Part shown: piece by piece, positions 46,828 through 56,458 of the stretch
Layout of the letters: each line of letters starts with the position of its first letter
Position numbering within the stretch: position 1 is the stretch's first letter
Source: Salimicrobium halophilum
Lineage (GTDB): Bacteria; Bacillota; Bacilli; Bacillales; Halobacillaceae
Length of the DNA: 64,000 nucleotides
Direction of reading: 5' to 3'
Assembly (NCBI RefSeq): GCF_900100295.1
Contig: NZ_FNEV01000001.1
Span: 1 to 64,000, forward strand
Translations under genes and position numbers: made by a program
Notes under the pieces: model-generated
Told to the model about the DNA's origin: nothing
The model's database searches: none
The model's input: only the letters and a program-made list of their open reading frames with translations

Positions 46828-47262
46828 GTGAGGATCCACATCGTCCAGAAGGGTGATACGTTGTGGCAGATCGCGAACAAATACAACGTAGACCTCGAAG
46901 TGCTGAAGCAGATGAACGCACATTTGTCTGATCCGGATGTACTCATGCCGGGAATGAAGATTCAGTTGCCGGCAGAAATGCAGAAGAAAGAACAGTGGAA
47001 ACAGGCCCCGAAAGAACACATGAAGAAAGATATGGACTATCCTGAGATGGGGAAAAAGAAAGAAGATATCCCGCCACCTCCCGAGATGCCCATGCCGACC
47101 ATCGATCAGCAGATGCAGGACTATTATAAAAAACACCACTGTCCTCCACCGGTGAAAGGGGAGCCACAAGCATTCATTTGTTATCCTATCCCTCTCCCGA
47201 AAGAACATAAACATTATCCTGATAAACCACCCTGTTACCCATACCCGCGCCCGAGAAGATAA
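46828..47262 (+). CDS. safA: Spore coat assembly protein SafA, short form
   Basis: 144 residues. The N-terminal LysM domain (about 2-50, IHIVQKGDTLWQIANKYNVD) tethers SafA to the spore cortex side. The remainder is rich in Pro, Lys, His and Tyr (PPCYPYPRPRR). B. subtilis SafA is about 387 residues, so most of the coat-interaction region is missing or replaced. The start is GTG 46828, 8 bases after GAGGAG, giving the typical SafA N-terminus. SpoVID, its known partner, is in this window. Confidence 0.85.
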   Translation: MRIHIVQKGDTLWQIANKYNVDLEVLKQMNAHLSDPDVLMPGMKIQLPAEMQKKEQWKQAPKEHMKKDMDYPEMGKKKEDIPPPPEMPMPTIDQQMQDYYKKHHCPPPVKGEPQAFICYPIPLPKEHKHYPDKPPCYPYPRPRR

Positions 47263-47270
47263 TGGCTCTG

Positions 47271-47308
47271 GTCTCCGGATCGCTACAAAAGCGGTTCGGA
47301 CTTTTTTT
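47271..47308 (+). terminator. Intrinsic terminator of safA
   Basis: Hairpin pairing GTC, CCG, CGCT with AGCG, CGG, GAC and a run of seven Ts. Confidence 0.85.
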
Positions 47309-47389
47309 GTGCTGCTTCCTGCCGTTCTGACTTTTCGAATGGTTCCGGGGTATGCTAATATTAATTACTATATGAATGGAGGGAAGAGT

Positions 47390-48130
47390 ATGAAGCAAGA
47401 AATAGAAAAACTGACGACTTGGCTCCAGCAGAAAGTGGAGGAAGCAGGAGCGGGCGGATTACTTGTCGGACTCAGTGGTGGCATTGATTCTGCAGTAGTC
47501 GCCAACCTTATCAAAAGGGCATGCCCGGATGATTCCCTCGGAGTGATCATGCCTTGCAAAAGTGAAGGGGAAGATGAACGTCATGCGAAGGAGGCGGCTG
47601 AGGCCTGTGGATTGAAAACGGTCAAGATCGACCTTACAGAGACGCATGAAACTCTGTTCCCTACTATCCAAAACCAGTTGCAGGAAGCCGGGTTGTATGA
47701 AGAGGAGGCTCAGCAGCTTGCTGATGCAAACTTGCGGGCGCGTCTCAGAATGAGTACTCTTTATACTGTCGGAACCAATCAGAAATATCTGGTTACCGGG
47801 ACGGATAACGCTGCTGAATGGCATACAGGTTATTTCACGAAGCACGGCGATGGCGGAGTCGATCTCGTTCCTCTCGTCCATTACACAAAAGGGGAAGTGC
47901 GTGAAATGGCTGAATACCTCGGCGTTCCTGATTCCATCATCAACAAACAGCCGAGTGCCGGGCTCTGGCAAGGTCAGACGGATGAAAATGAGATGGGCAC
48001 CTCGTATGAAATGATCGATCGTTATCTGAAAGGGGAAACGATTCCGGAGAAGGATAAGAACATTATCGATTCTCTACATAATCGTTCGCATCACAAACGT
48101 CAGATGCCCGCGTCTCCTCCTGAAGAATAA
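47390..48130 (+). CDS. nadE: NH3-dependent NAD synthetase
   Basis: Last step of NAD synthesis: amidates nicotinate adenine dinucleotide with ammonia. 246 residues, so only the synthetase domain; no glutaminase domain is fused. The ATP-pyrophosphatase loop is SGGIDS (29-34), and TGTDNAAEWHTGYFTKHGDGG forms the substrate site. The start ATG 47390 follows GGAGGG. It splits the safA-coxA neighbourhood of B. subtilis. Confidence 0.95.
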   Translation: MKQEIEKLTTWLQQKVEEAGAGGLLVGLSGGIDSAVVANLIKRACPDDSLGVIMPCKSEGEDERHAKEAAEACGLKTVKIDLTETHETLFPTIQNQLQEAGLYEEEAQQLADANLRARLRMSTLYTVGTNQKYLVTGTDNAAEWHTGYFTKHGDGGVDLVPLVHYTKGEVREMAEYLGVPDSIINKQPSAGLWQGQTDENEMGTSYEMIDRYLKGETIPEKDKNIIDSLHNRSHHKRQMPASPPEE

Positions 48131-48137
48131 TCGAATA

Positions 48138-48180
48138 GAAAGGCCTTCTTTTTCAAAAACTTAGGAAAAGGAGGTCTTTC
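48138..48180 (+). promoter_or_regulatory. Hairpin that buries the ribosome site of the coxA-like gene
   Basis: A 16-bp stem, arms 48138-48154 and 48165-48180 (with one bulged base), loop of 10 bases. The 3' arm contains AAGGAGG (48168-48174), the ribosome-binding site of the gene starting at 48184. Only short T-runs follow, so it may act as a weak terminator of nadE and at the same time limit read-through translation. Confidence 0.65.
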
Positions 48181-48183
48181 TTT

Positions 48184-48642
48184 ATGAAAAAATATTTTAC
48201 GATACTGGTGCTCCTCATTATCGCTGGGTGCGGGGCCGAGGACGGGGCTAATCCTCAAGATATCGATGTTTCTCCTACGAAGCAGAAGACTATAGAGGAA
48301 AGAAAGAAAAATCATACGGAGAAAAGCAGCGACAATCGATTCCAGAACAAGGAAGCATTAGCGATCGCTGAAGAAGTGAACCGGATGAAAGAGGTTGCCA
48401 CTGCCCAGGTATTTTTCAGTGATGATTTCGTACATGTCGCTGTAGCGTTGAATGTAAGGGACGTACGCGACCAGGATGTAGCAGATAAAGTGAGAGCGGT
48501 CGTAGAACCATCCACCACCCTGCCTGTGAAAGTGTACACCAATCGCAGCTATAAAGAACGAATGGATAACTTAGCGGAACGTCAGAGACCTGGGCAAATC
48601 GGACACGCAATCGAACAATTTTTCCGGTCCCTCGGGGAGTGA
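48184..48642 (+). CDS. coxA: YhcN/YlaJ-family sporulation lipoprotein, CoxA-like
   Basis: 152 residues. Lipobox LIIAGC with acylated Cys16, a charged linker (about 20-60), then a YhcN/YlaJ domain (about 60-135) with ALAIAEEVNRMKEVATAQVF. CoxA (YrbB) is a spore cortex protein and in B. subtilis stands between safA and yrbC; the same neighbours occur here apart from nadE. The symbol is by synteny and family. Confidence 0.8.
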   Translation: MKKYFTILVLLIIAGCGAEDGANPQDIDVSPTKQKTIEERKKNHTEKSSDNRFQNKEALAIAEEVNRMKEVATAQVFFSDDFVHVAVALNVRDVRDQDVADKVRAVVEPSTTLPVKVYTNRSYKERMDNLAERQRPGQIGHAIEQFFRSLGE

Positions 48643-48715
48643 ACGATTTTGACACAGATTCGAACTTTGGTATAGTGATAAAAGGAAAAACTTGCTTTGG
48701 AGAGGAGAATGTCCG

Positions 48716-49462
48716 ATGGCAGGCCATTCAAAATGGAGTAACATCAAACACCGTAAGGGCGCACAGGATGCCAAGCGTGGAAAACTGTTCCAAAAACTGG
48801 CGCGTCAGATTTTCGTTGCTGCAAAACAAGGGGATCCGGATCCTGAAATGAACCCGGACCTGCGTCTTGCTATTGAGAAAGCCAGATCCAACAACATGCC
48901 GAAAGATAATATCGATCGCGCTGTGAAAAAAGCGACCGGGGATCTCGAAGGCGAAAGCTATGAAGAGATCGTTTATGAAGGTTATGGACCTGGCGGCGTT
49001 GCCGTAATGGTGAACGTTCTTACCGATAACAAAAACAGAACGGCTCCTGAGGTTCGCCATGCTTTCAGTAAACACGGAGGAAACCTTGGGGAGAACGGAT
49101 GCGTTTCCTTCATGTTCGATAGAAAAGGATTTATTACGATTGACCGCTCTCAGACAGAGGTAGAAGAAGATGATATCATGCTTGAAGCGATCGAAGCAGG
49201 AGCGGATGAACTGGAGACGACCGATGATTTCTTTGAAATCTATACAGAGCCTGAGAACTTCCAGGACGTAAAGAAAGCATTGGGGGAGTATCCGCTTCAG
49301 ACTGCTGAAGTGACGATGATTCCACAGACGTATACGCCTCTTGATGAGGAAGGTGTCGAAAAGATGTTGAAGTTGATCGATATGCTCGAAGACAACGACG
49401 ACGTGCAGGATATTTATCACAATCTCGATGCTGATCAAGAAGTGTTGGAAAAGTTATCCTGA
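48716..49462 (+). CDS. yrbC: YebC/TACO1 family protein YrbC
   Basis: 248 residues. Classic N-terminus [20 protein letters not shown], the central [20 protein letters not shown] and C-terminal [10 protein letters not shown] are diagnostic. Family members were annotated as transcriptional regulators; recent work on the family points to a role in translation. The start ATG 48716 follows GGAGAGGAG. Monocistronic, with a terminator 7 bases after its stop. Confidence 0.95.
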   Translation: MAGHSKWSNIKHRKGAQDAKRGKLFQKLARQIFVAAKQGDPDPEMNPDLRLAIEKARSNNMPKDNIDRAVKKATGDLEGESYEEIVYEGYGPGGVAVMVNVLTDNKNRTAPEVRHAFSKHGGNLGENGCVSFMFDRKGFITIDRSQTEVEEDDIMLEAIEAGADELETTDDFFEIYTEPENFQDVKKALGEYPLQTAEVTMIPQTYTPLDEEGVEKMLKLIDMLEDNDDVQDIYHNLDADQEVLEKLS

Positions 49463-49468
49463 TTGAGA

Positions 49469-49493
49469 AGCCCGCAGAGATGCGGGTTTTTTT
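49469..49493 (+). terminator. Intrinsic terminator of yrbC
   Basis: Short GC stem CCCGCA / TGCGGG with loop GAGA and a T7 tail. Confidence 0.9.
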
Positions 49494-49510
49494 ATGGCTT
49501 TGGCTTGTTT

Positions 49511-49652
49511 GATCGGTTTTGAACCGTACAGGACACGTTTCGCTTGATGAGTGTACCGCAATTAACCGTTTAGGTACGTTCAGAACTGTTAGCACGTTGT
49601 GAACGGTTCGTTTTGTCATTAATGAACCGTTCAGAGAAAAGTTTAACGGACG
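49511..49652. repeat. Cluster of AACCGT/ACGGTT motifs
   Basis: Five copies in 142 bp: GATCGGTTTTGAACCGTAC (49511-49529, itself an inverted repeat), ATTAACCGTTT (49561-49571), GTGAACGGTTCG (49599-49610), ATGAACCGTTCAG (49622-49634) and TTTAACGGACG (49642-49652). The third and fourth form an inverted repeat AACGGTTC / GAACCGTT. No gene is present here. It could be a degenerate repeat or a protein-binding array. Confidence 0.55.
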
Positions 49653-49699
49653 AATGTACCGGAAAAGTCTGAAGACGCATTTTTTCGATTGGTCTTTCT

Positions 49700-49974
49700 A
49701 ACGGGCTTCTCCGCATTTCACCGTGATCCAGTTGCACCTCGTAGCCCTTAGCGACATAAGCAAAAACCATCTGAAAGAAGAAAGGGCACTTCTTTAAGGT
49801 GGTTTTTGCTTACGCGAGAAGGGCTGAACACGAGGCTCCACATTTCACTCCGATCTAGCTGTGAAGCCCAGAAGTCCATAATATAAGTAGCCAACCCTGT
49901 TTCGGGTAAGATCGCCCGAAGCCAGGCTCGTCTACTTATATTAGAACTTCTGAACGGGCTTCTCCGCTTTTCAC
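49700..49974. repeat. Tandem long palindromes flanked by direct repeats
   Basis: Two imperfect palindromes of about 100 bp lie side by side. The first (49735-49833) has inner arms AAGCAAAAACCA / TGGTTTTTGCTT, a nested AAAGAAG / CTTCTTT and outer arms CCTCGT / ACGAGG. The second (49863-49963) has arms ATAATATAAGTAG / CTACTTATATTA, nested TTCGGG / CCCGAA and outer GAAGCCC / GGGCTTC. A 22-base direct repeat with one mismatch, beginning AACGGGCTTCTCCGC, flanks the pair (49700-49721 and 49953-49974). No coding potential. Probably a non-coding repeat family or the relic of a small mobile element. Confidence 0.7.
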
Positions 49975-49998
49975 TAATACGAACAGGTGTATGTATGT

Positions 49999-50004
49999 TA
50001 CAAT
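49999..50004 (+). promoter_or_regulatory. Possible -10 box of ruvA
   Basis: TACAAT, 34 bases before the ruvA start. The -35 region is weak. LexA operators (CGAACN4GTTCG) were not seen. Confidence 0.35.
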
Positions 50005-50037
50005 AACTTAGAGTAAGATAGGAATGGAGAGAAGTGA

Positions 50038-50646
50038 ATGATTGCTTATATAAACGGATTGTTGACATCGATCGAAGAAGAATCCATTATTGTAGAGGTT
50101 CAAGGTATTGGCTATGAAATTTTCTGTGCCAACCCTTTTTATTTTGAGCCCAGCATGAATAAAGAATTAAAAGTTCATACATACCATCACGTGAGAGAAG
50201 ATGCCCAGATTCTTTTCGGATTCGCTAAGAAAGAAGACAAGTACTTGTTCTCGAAGCTCTTGAATGTCTCGGGTATTGGTCCGAAAGGGGCGCTCGCCAT
50301 TCTAGCGGGTGTCAGTGTGGCCGATTTCGTTGGAGCCATCGAACGCGAAGATGATAAGTACTTGACGAAGTTCCCGGGTGTCGGGAAGAAGACAGCCAGA
50401 CAGATGATTCTCGATCTGAAAGGGAAACTGGTCGACTGGATTCCGGATGAAGAGAATGAAGCTACGATTTTCTATACAGAAGCGAGAGCGGATCAATCCC
50501 TTGTCGCAGAAGCGTTAGAGGCGCTAGAAGCTCTTGGCTATTCAGACAAAGAGCTGCAAGTTATCAAACCGGAGCTGCACAAAGTAGAGGCGGATAAAGT
50601 CGATGACTACGTCCGGCATGGGCTTCAGCTACTTTTGAAAGCATAG
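50038..50646 (+). CDS. ruvA: Holliday junction branch migration protein RuvA
   Basis: Tetrameric junction-binding protein that loads RuvB. 202 residues: OB-fold (about 1-62), paired helix-hairpin-helix motifs (about 70-140, VSGIGPKGALAIL and FPGVGKKTARQMI) and the C-terminal RuvB-binding domain (about 155-202). The start follows GGAGAGAAGTG. It is 15 bases from ruvB. Confidence 0.97.
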   Translation: MIAYINGLLTSIEEESIIVEVQGIGYEIFCANPFYFEPSMNKELKVHTYHHVREDAQILFGFAKKEDKYLFSKLLNVSGIGPKGALAILAGVSVADFVGAIEREDDKYLTKFPGVGKKTARQMILDLKGKLVDWIPDEENEATIFYTEARADQSLVAEALEALEALGYSDKELQVIKPELHKVEADKVDDYVRHGLQLLLKA

Positions 50647-50661
50647 AAAGGAGGGATAAGG

Positions 50662-51663
50662 ATGGAAGAGAGGATCATCTCAGGAGAACAACAGGGAAGA
50701 GAAGAGGATATGGAACAGAGTCTCAGGCCGGAGTTTATATCCCAGTACATCGGACAGGAAAAGACGAAGCAGAACCTGAGGATTTTCATCGAGGCTGCAA
50801 AGATGCGCGAAGAGCCGCTTGACCATACGTTGTTATACGGGCCTCCGGGGCTCGGAAAGACGACGCTTGCCTCGATCATCGCTAATGAAATGGGCGTGCA
50901 ATTCCGGACGACTTCAGGTCCTGCCGTGGAGAGAGCCGGTGATCTTGCGGCTATCCTATCTTCCCTCGAAGCAGGAGATGTGCTTTTCATTGATGAGATT
51001 CATCGTCTGCCGCGTTCGGTGGAAGAAGTGCTGTATCCGGCAATGGAAGACTTCTGTCTGGACATTGTGGTAGGGTCGGGTCCAAGTGCCCGGTCGGTAC
51101 GTCTTGATCTCCCTCCGTTCACGCTTGTCGGTGCGACGACAAGAGCCGGGTTGCTATCTGCTCCGCTAAGAGACAGGTTCGGAGTCCATGGACGTCTCGA
51201 ATTCTACGAAACAGAGGCGCTCGCGGAAATCATCAGAAGGACCGCAGAGATCTTCGGGGTCTCCATCGATCAGGAAGCTTCCGAAGAAGTGGCCAGTCGT
51301 TCCCGAGGGACACCGCGTATCGCCAACCGTCTCTTGAAAAGGGTGAGGGATATCGCCCAGGTGAAGGGAGAAGCCGAAATCTCTCTTGCTACCACGCAGG
51401 AAGCCCTCGGAATGCTCCAGGTCGATGAAGACGGTCTGGACCATATCGACCATAAGCTGCTGCTTGCCTTGATCGACTCATTCCGGGGAGGCCCGGTCGG
51501 AGTGGATACGATGGCAGCGACGATCGGGGAGGAATCCCAGACCATTGAAGATGTGTATGAACCTTTCCTGTTACAAAAAGGGTTCATTCAGCGTACGCCA
51601 AGAGGTCGTGTAGCCACTCCGAAAACATATAGTCATTTTGACCGGGAGGTACCGGGACTGTGA
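50662..51663 (+). CDS. ruvB: Holliday junction helicase RuvB
   Basis: AAA+ motor of branch migration. 333 residues. Walker A GPPGLGKT (60-67), Walker B LFIDEIHR, sensor 1 GATTRAG with the arginine finger nearby (LRDRFG), and a C-terminal winged helix ending TPRGRVAT. The start follows AAAGGAGGGATAAGG. The stop overlaps the next start. Confidence 0.98.
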   Translation: MEERIISGEQQGREEDMEQSLRPEFISQYIGQEKTKQNLRIFIEAAKMREEPLDHTLLYGPPGLGKTTLASIIANEMGVQFRTTSGPAVERAGDLAAILSSLEAGDVLFIDEIHRLPRSVEEVLYPAMEDFCLDIVVGSGPSARSVRLDLPPFTLVGATTRAGLLSAPLRDRFGVHGRLEFYETEALAEIIRRTAEIFGVSIDQEASEEVASRSRGTPRIANRLLKRVRDIAQVKGEAEISLATTQEALGMLQVDEDGLDHIDHKLLLALIDSFRGGPVGVDTMAATIGEESQTIEDVYEPFLLQKGFIQRTPRGRVATPKTYSHFDREVPGL

Positions 51664-51860
51664 CTGAATTCAGTAAACTTTTTATCGTAATCGGCATCAT
51701 TTTCCTGCTGATCGGACTGATAGGGACGTTCATCGGCAAACTTCCTGGAGATATCAGCTTCAAGAAGGGGAATGTAAGCTTTTACTTTCCGATTATGACC
51801 TCGATTGTTGTAAGTATTGTGTTATCCCTGATTTTTTATATAGTAAGCAGATTGAAGTGA
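51660..51860 (+). CDS. DUF2905 small membrane protein
   Basis: 66 residues with two transmembrane helices (about 6-26 and 42-62) and the family segment [20 protein letters not shown] between them. It is commonly found after ruvB in bacilli. The start GTG 51660 overlaps the ruvB stop by 4 bases. Function unknown. Confidence 0.85.
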   Translation: MTEFSKLFIVIGIIFLLIGLIGTFIGKLPGDISFKKGNVSFYFPIMTSIVVSIVLSLIFYIVSRLK

Positions 51861-51872
51861 GGATGAAGAATA

Positions 51873-52907
51873 ATGACGATGGATATCAATCACTACGATT
51901 TTGACCTGCCGGAAGAACTGATTGCCCAGACTCCATTGAAAAACCGGGATGCTTCCAGGCTGATGGTCATGGATACGAAAAAGAGAGAAATCGAACATCG
52001 GGTGTTCTCGGATATCAGAGAATACATCCACCCCGGTGACTGCCTCGTGTTGAATGACACGAAAGTTCTCCCTGCACGTCTGTATGGAGTCAAAGAAGAG
52101 ACGGGCGGTAAGGTGGAAGTTCTACTTCTCCATCAGCATGAAGGAGATACATGGGAAGTGCTGATGAAGCCGGCGAAAAAAGTGAAAGAGGGAACGGTTC
52201 TGACATTCGGCGACGGACGTCTGAAAGCCGTTTGTACAAAAGAGCTGGAGCACGGAGGTAGACTCGTCGAATTCTCGTATGAAGGCATTTTTCTCGAGGT
52301 GTTGGAGTCTTTAGGAGAGATGCCACTTCCTCCGTACATCACAGAGCAGTTGGAAGACCGCGACCGGTATCAGACGGTGTATGCAAAAGAAGAGGGTTCT
52401 GCAGCTGCTCCCACCGCAGGTCTCCACTTTACGGAAGACCTTATGCAAGAACTGCAGGATAATGGTGTCGAGCTGATTTATTTGACGCTTCATGTCGGGC
52501 TTGGGACATTCCGTCCGGTAAGTGTGGATAACGTTGAAGACCATGATATGCATGCGGAATTCTACACCCTGAGTGAAGAGTCTGCGGACCGATTGAATAA
52601 GGTGAAGGAAAAAGGAGGCAGAATCATATCTGTCGGAACTACTTCCACACGTACGCTTGAGACGATTTACCGTGGTAATGATCGATTCGTCGCAGAGAGA
52701 GGATGGACCGATATTTTCATTTATCCTCCTCAAGAGGTGGAATCGATTGATGGGCTGATTACTAATTTTCATCTGCCGAAATCTACGCTGATCATGCTGG
52801 TCAGCGCCATAGCCGGCAGAGACTTTATCCTCGAAGCGTACAATCGTGCCGTGACGGAACGGTACCGCTTTTTCAGCTTCGGAGATGCAATGTTAATTTT
52901 AAAGTAG
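51873..52907 (+). CDS. queA: S-adenosylmethionine:tRNA ribosyltransferase-isomerase
   Basis: Builds epoxyqueuosine on preQ1-modified tRNA. 344 residues. Signature motifs are the N-terminal [39 protein letters not shown] and [16 protein letters not shown]. The start ATG 51873 is about 10 bases after AGTGAGG. It acts after Tgt, whose gene is next. Confidence 0.97.
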   Translation: MTMDINHYDFDLPEELIAQTPLKNRDASRLMVMDTKKREIEHRVFSDIREYIHPGDCLVLNDTKVLPARLYGVKEETGGKVEVLLLHQHEGDTWEVLMKPAKKVKEGTVLTFGDGRLKAVCTKELEHGGRLVEFSYEGIFLEVLESLGEMPLPPYITEQLEDRDRYQTVYAKEEGSAAAPTAGLHFTEDLMQELQDNGVELIYLTLHVGLGTFRPVSVDNVEDHDMHAEFYTLSEESADRLNKVKEKGGRIISVGTTSTRTLETIYRGNDRFVAERGWTDIFIYPPQEVESIDGLITNFHLPKSTLIMLVSAIAGRDFILEAYNRAVTERYRFFSFGDAMLILK

Positions 52908-52922
52908 GAGTGGAAGATATAA

Positions 52923-54059
<1,137 letters not shown>

Positions 54060-54076
54060 AGGGGGAAGATTCGAGG

Positions 54077-54337
54077 ATGGAAACACTAGTAGGGCTTTTA
54101 CCTATCATCCTGATGTTTGTCATCTTTTACTTCTTGCTGATTCGTCCACAACAGAAGAAGCAGAAGCAGGTACAACAGATGCAATCAGAACTGCAGAAAG
54201 GTGATGAAATCATCACTATCGGTGGGATGCATGGTACGATTCATGCCATCGACGAAGGAACTGTCGTAATCACGGTGAACGACGGAACGAGCATGAAATT
54301 CGACCGTTCTTCCGTACGCGAAAAAAAGAATGACTAA
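54077..54337 (+). CDS. yajC: Preprotein translocase accessory subunit YajC
   Basis: 86 residues: one N-terminal transmembrane helix (about 4-22) followed by the family motif IRPQQKKQKQVQQM and the GDEIITIGGMHGTI segment. It associates with SecDF, whose gene is 4 kb downstream. The start follows AGAGGGGGAAG. Confidence 0.94.
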   Translation: METLVGLLPIILMFVIFYFLLIRPQQKKQKQVQQMQSELQKGDEIITIGGMHGTIHAIDEGTVVITVNDGTSMKFDRSSVREKKND

Positions 54338-54356
54338 GTAATAAATGACAGTAGAA

Positions 54357-54395
54357 GTCTGTAGAAAAACGGTATGTTTTTCTGCAGGCTTTTTC
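54357..54395 (+). terminator. Intrinsic terminator after yajC
   Basis: Stem GTCTGTAGAAAAAC / GTTTTTCTGCAGGC with a 5-base loop and TTTTTC tail. Confidence 0.9.
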
Positions 54396-54482
54396 TATTG
54401 CATTAGGAAAACTGCGCAAGGTCTGTATGAAAGGCTGAACGGTTGAATATAGTGAAGCAAAAGGACAAACAGGGGGATAACC

Positions 54483-55763
54483 ATGGAATCACTATTTACC
54501 ATCCTAATATTTGCTGCCGTTTATGCTTTTGTAATTATGGAAATGTGGAACCGTGCGGCTGTCGCTTTGACAGGTGCACTTCTTCTGATCATCGTTCAGA
54601 TCATGAGTTGGGAAGAAGCCATGGACATGGTGGAGTGGGAAACGATCATATTATTATTCTCCATGATGGTCCTTGTCGGTGTGGTGAAGCATACGGGGGT
54701 TTTCGACTACTTCGCTGTCCGCCTTGCGGAACTTGTAGGAGGCAAGGCTATCCCTCTTTTGATGGTGTCAGGGTTATTTACAGCTGTAGGTTCTGCCTTC
54801 CTCGATAATGTGACTACTGTCCTTTTGTACACCCCGATTTTACTGACGTTGACCAGACGCCTCGATCTTCCCGCATTCCCTTTCCTTGTTACGACGATCT
54901 TATCTGCGAATATCGGAGGAGCTGCGACGCTTGTCGGAGATCCACCCAATATCATGATCGGGCAGGCAGTGGAGCGATTTTCCTTCATTAGCTTCCTTTC
55001 GCATCTTGCTCCAGTTGTAATTGTCATTCTATTGATTGTCTTTTTCCTTTTGTATATGATGTTCCGTTCTTCGCTCAGTGGCAAAGAATCGGAGAAATTA
55101 TACCGATCCATGGACTCTCCCGGAGAGTATTTGGCAGACCATGCCTTTGTAGTAAAGGCGTCCGGCACCCTGCTTCTTACTATATGTTCCTTTCTTCTTC
55201 ATCCTTTTCTCCCCATCGACCTGACCTCCCTTGCTATGGCCGGCGCTCTGCTTATGCTTCTCGTCTCTCATCCATATATGGAGACAGGAAAGGTGTTCGA
55301 GAAAATAGAATGGGAAACGCTGTTCTTCTTCCTCGGTCTATTCGTGCTGGTCGGAGGACTTGAAAAAACGGGGCTCCTCGATCGACTGGCGCTGACAGTC
55401 ATGGAAACCTCGAAGGAAGATGTAGCTCTTACGTCCATGGCGGTATTATGGTCCTCCGGAATCCTCTCCGGGTTGATCGATAATATCCCTTTCGTGGCAG
55501 CAATGATTCCGGTGGTTCAGGAAATGGCCGATCTCGGGTTTGACCAGATCGATGTTGTGTGGTGGTCTCTGGCGCTCGGTGCCTGTCTTGGAGGTAATGC
55601 AACGCTTATCGGTTCTTCCTGTAATATGGTCGTGGCAGGAATCGCGGCCAATTACCGGACGCCGTTACCATTTCTCCGTTATATGAAGTATGGGATGCTT
55701 TTTACGCTTCTTTCGCTCATTATAGCGACCGTTTACGTATTTTTCCGCTATCTCCAGGGGTAA
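54483..55763 (+). CDS. ArsB/NhaD-family ion carrier
   Basis: 426 residues with about eleven transmembrane helices, in the IT superfamily. The two repeat halves contain SAFLDNVTTVLLYTPI and GLIDNIPFVAAMIPV, the conserved hairpin regions, and NIGGAATLVGDPPNIM. This set is shared by the ArsB/NhaD/P-protein group; substrates in the group include sodium/proton, arsenite and dicarboxylates, and the sequence alone does not decide. No ars genes are nearby. It is inserted between yajC and yrbG, which are adjacent in B. subtilis. Confidence 0.85.
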   Translation: MESLFTILIFAAVYAFVIMEMWNRAAVALTGALLLIIVQIMSWEEAMDMVEWETIILLFSMMVLVGVVKHTGVFDYFAVRLAELVGGKAIPLLMVSGLFTAVGSAFLDNVTTVLLYTPILLTLTRRLDLPAFPFLVTTILSANIGGAATLVGDPPNIMIGQAVERFSFISFLSHLAPVVIVILLIVFFLLYMMFRSSLSGKESEKLYRSMDSPGEYLADHAFVVKASGTLLLTICSFLLHPFLPIDLTSLAMAGALLMLLVSHPYMETGKVFEKIEWETLFFFLGLFVLVGGLEKTGLLDRLALTVMETSKEDVALTSMAVLWSSGILSGLIDNIPFVAAMIPVVQEMADLGFDQIDVVWWSLALGACLGGNATLIGSSCNMVVAGIAANYRTPLPFLRYMKYGMLFTLLSLIIATVYVFFRYLQG

Positions 55764-55818
55764 TTTTACCGGTTCAGGAAAAGAATAAGCGTAACGTCGT
55801 TGATGGAGGAGAGCGTGT

Positions 55819-56454
55819 ATGATTATACAACTGGTGAGCGCCACTTTTTTGACATATGTATTCGTCCTTCTGGTCTTTCGTCTGATGGGAAAGAGAGAGA
55901 TAGGGGAGCTCAGTGTAATGGACCTCGTAGTATTCATTATGATTGCAGAAATCGCTATTATTCTTATTGAAGAACCTGCGGAGTCGATGGTGAAGGCCAT
56001 CGTACCAATGATCACTTTACTGCTTATCCAAAGAGGGAGCGCTCTTCTGTCTCTGAAAAGCGAGAAATTCCGTCAGTGGTTTGACGGGAAGCCGGCGTTC
56101 ATTATCGAAGACGGTAAAGTGAACGAGAAGGTCATGAGAGAGCAGCGCTACAATTTCAACGATTTGTTCGTTCAATTAAGAGAAAAAGGAGTCCAGCACC
56201 TGGCGGATGTTTCCTTCGCCGTGCTGGAACCTTCAGGGAAGCTTTCTGTTTTCGAAAAAGATGAACAAGGGAATTCGGGTTTTGCTTATCTATTGATATG
56301 TGACGGGAAGATCCTTAAAGATGGATTGAAAAAAGCAAGCGTCACAAAAGAGTGGCTGATGAACCAACTAAGAGATCGCGGTATAATGAGCGAAGAGGAC
56401 GTATCGATTTGTACAATCGCGGAAGACAAGGAGTTGTATATCGACAGGAAGTGA
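55819..56454 (+). CDS. yrbG: DUF421 membrane protein, YrbG-like
   Basis: 211 residues: three N-terminal transmembrane helices (about 3-75) with RLMGKREIGELSVMDLVVF, followed by the cytoplasmic YetF-type domain (about 85-200). Position before spoVB corresponds to yrbG. Some DUF421 proteins of bacilli influence spore germination, but nothing shows that here. It is convergent with spoVB, 4 bases apart, without a visible terminator. Confidence 0.87.
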   Translation: MIIQLVSATFLTYVFVLLVFRLMGKREIGELSVMDLVVFIMIAEIAIILIEEPAESMVKAIVPMITLLLIQRGSALLSLKSEKFRQWFDGKPAFIIEDGKVNEKVMREQRYNFNDLFVQLREKGVQHLADVSFAVLEPSGKLSVFEKDEQGNSGFAYLLICDGKILKDGLKKASVTKEWLMNQLRDRGIMSEEDVSICTIAEDKELYIDRK

Positions 56455-56458
56455 AGGG

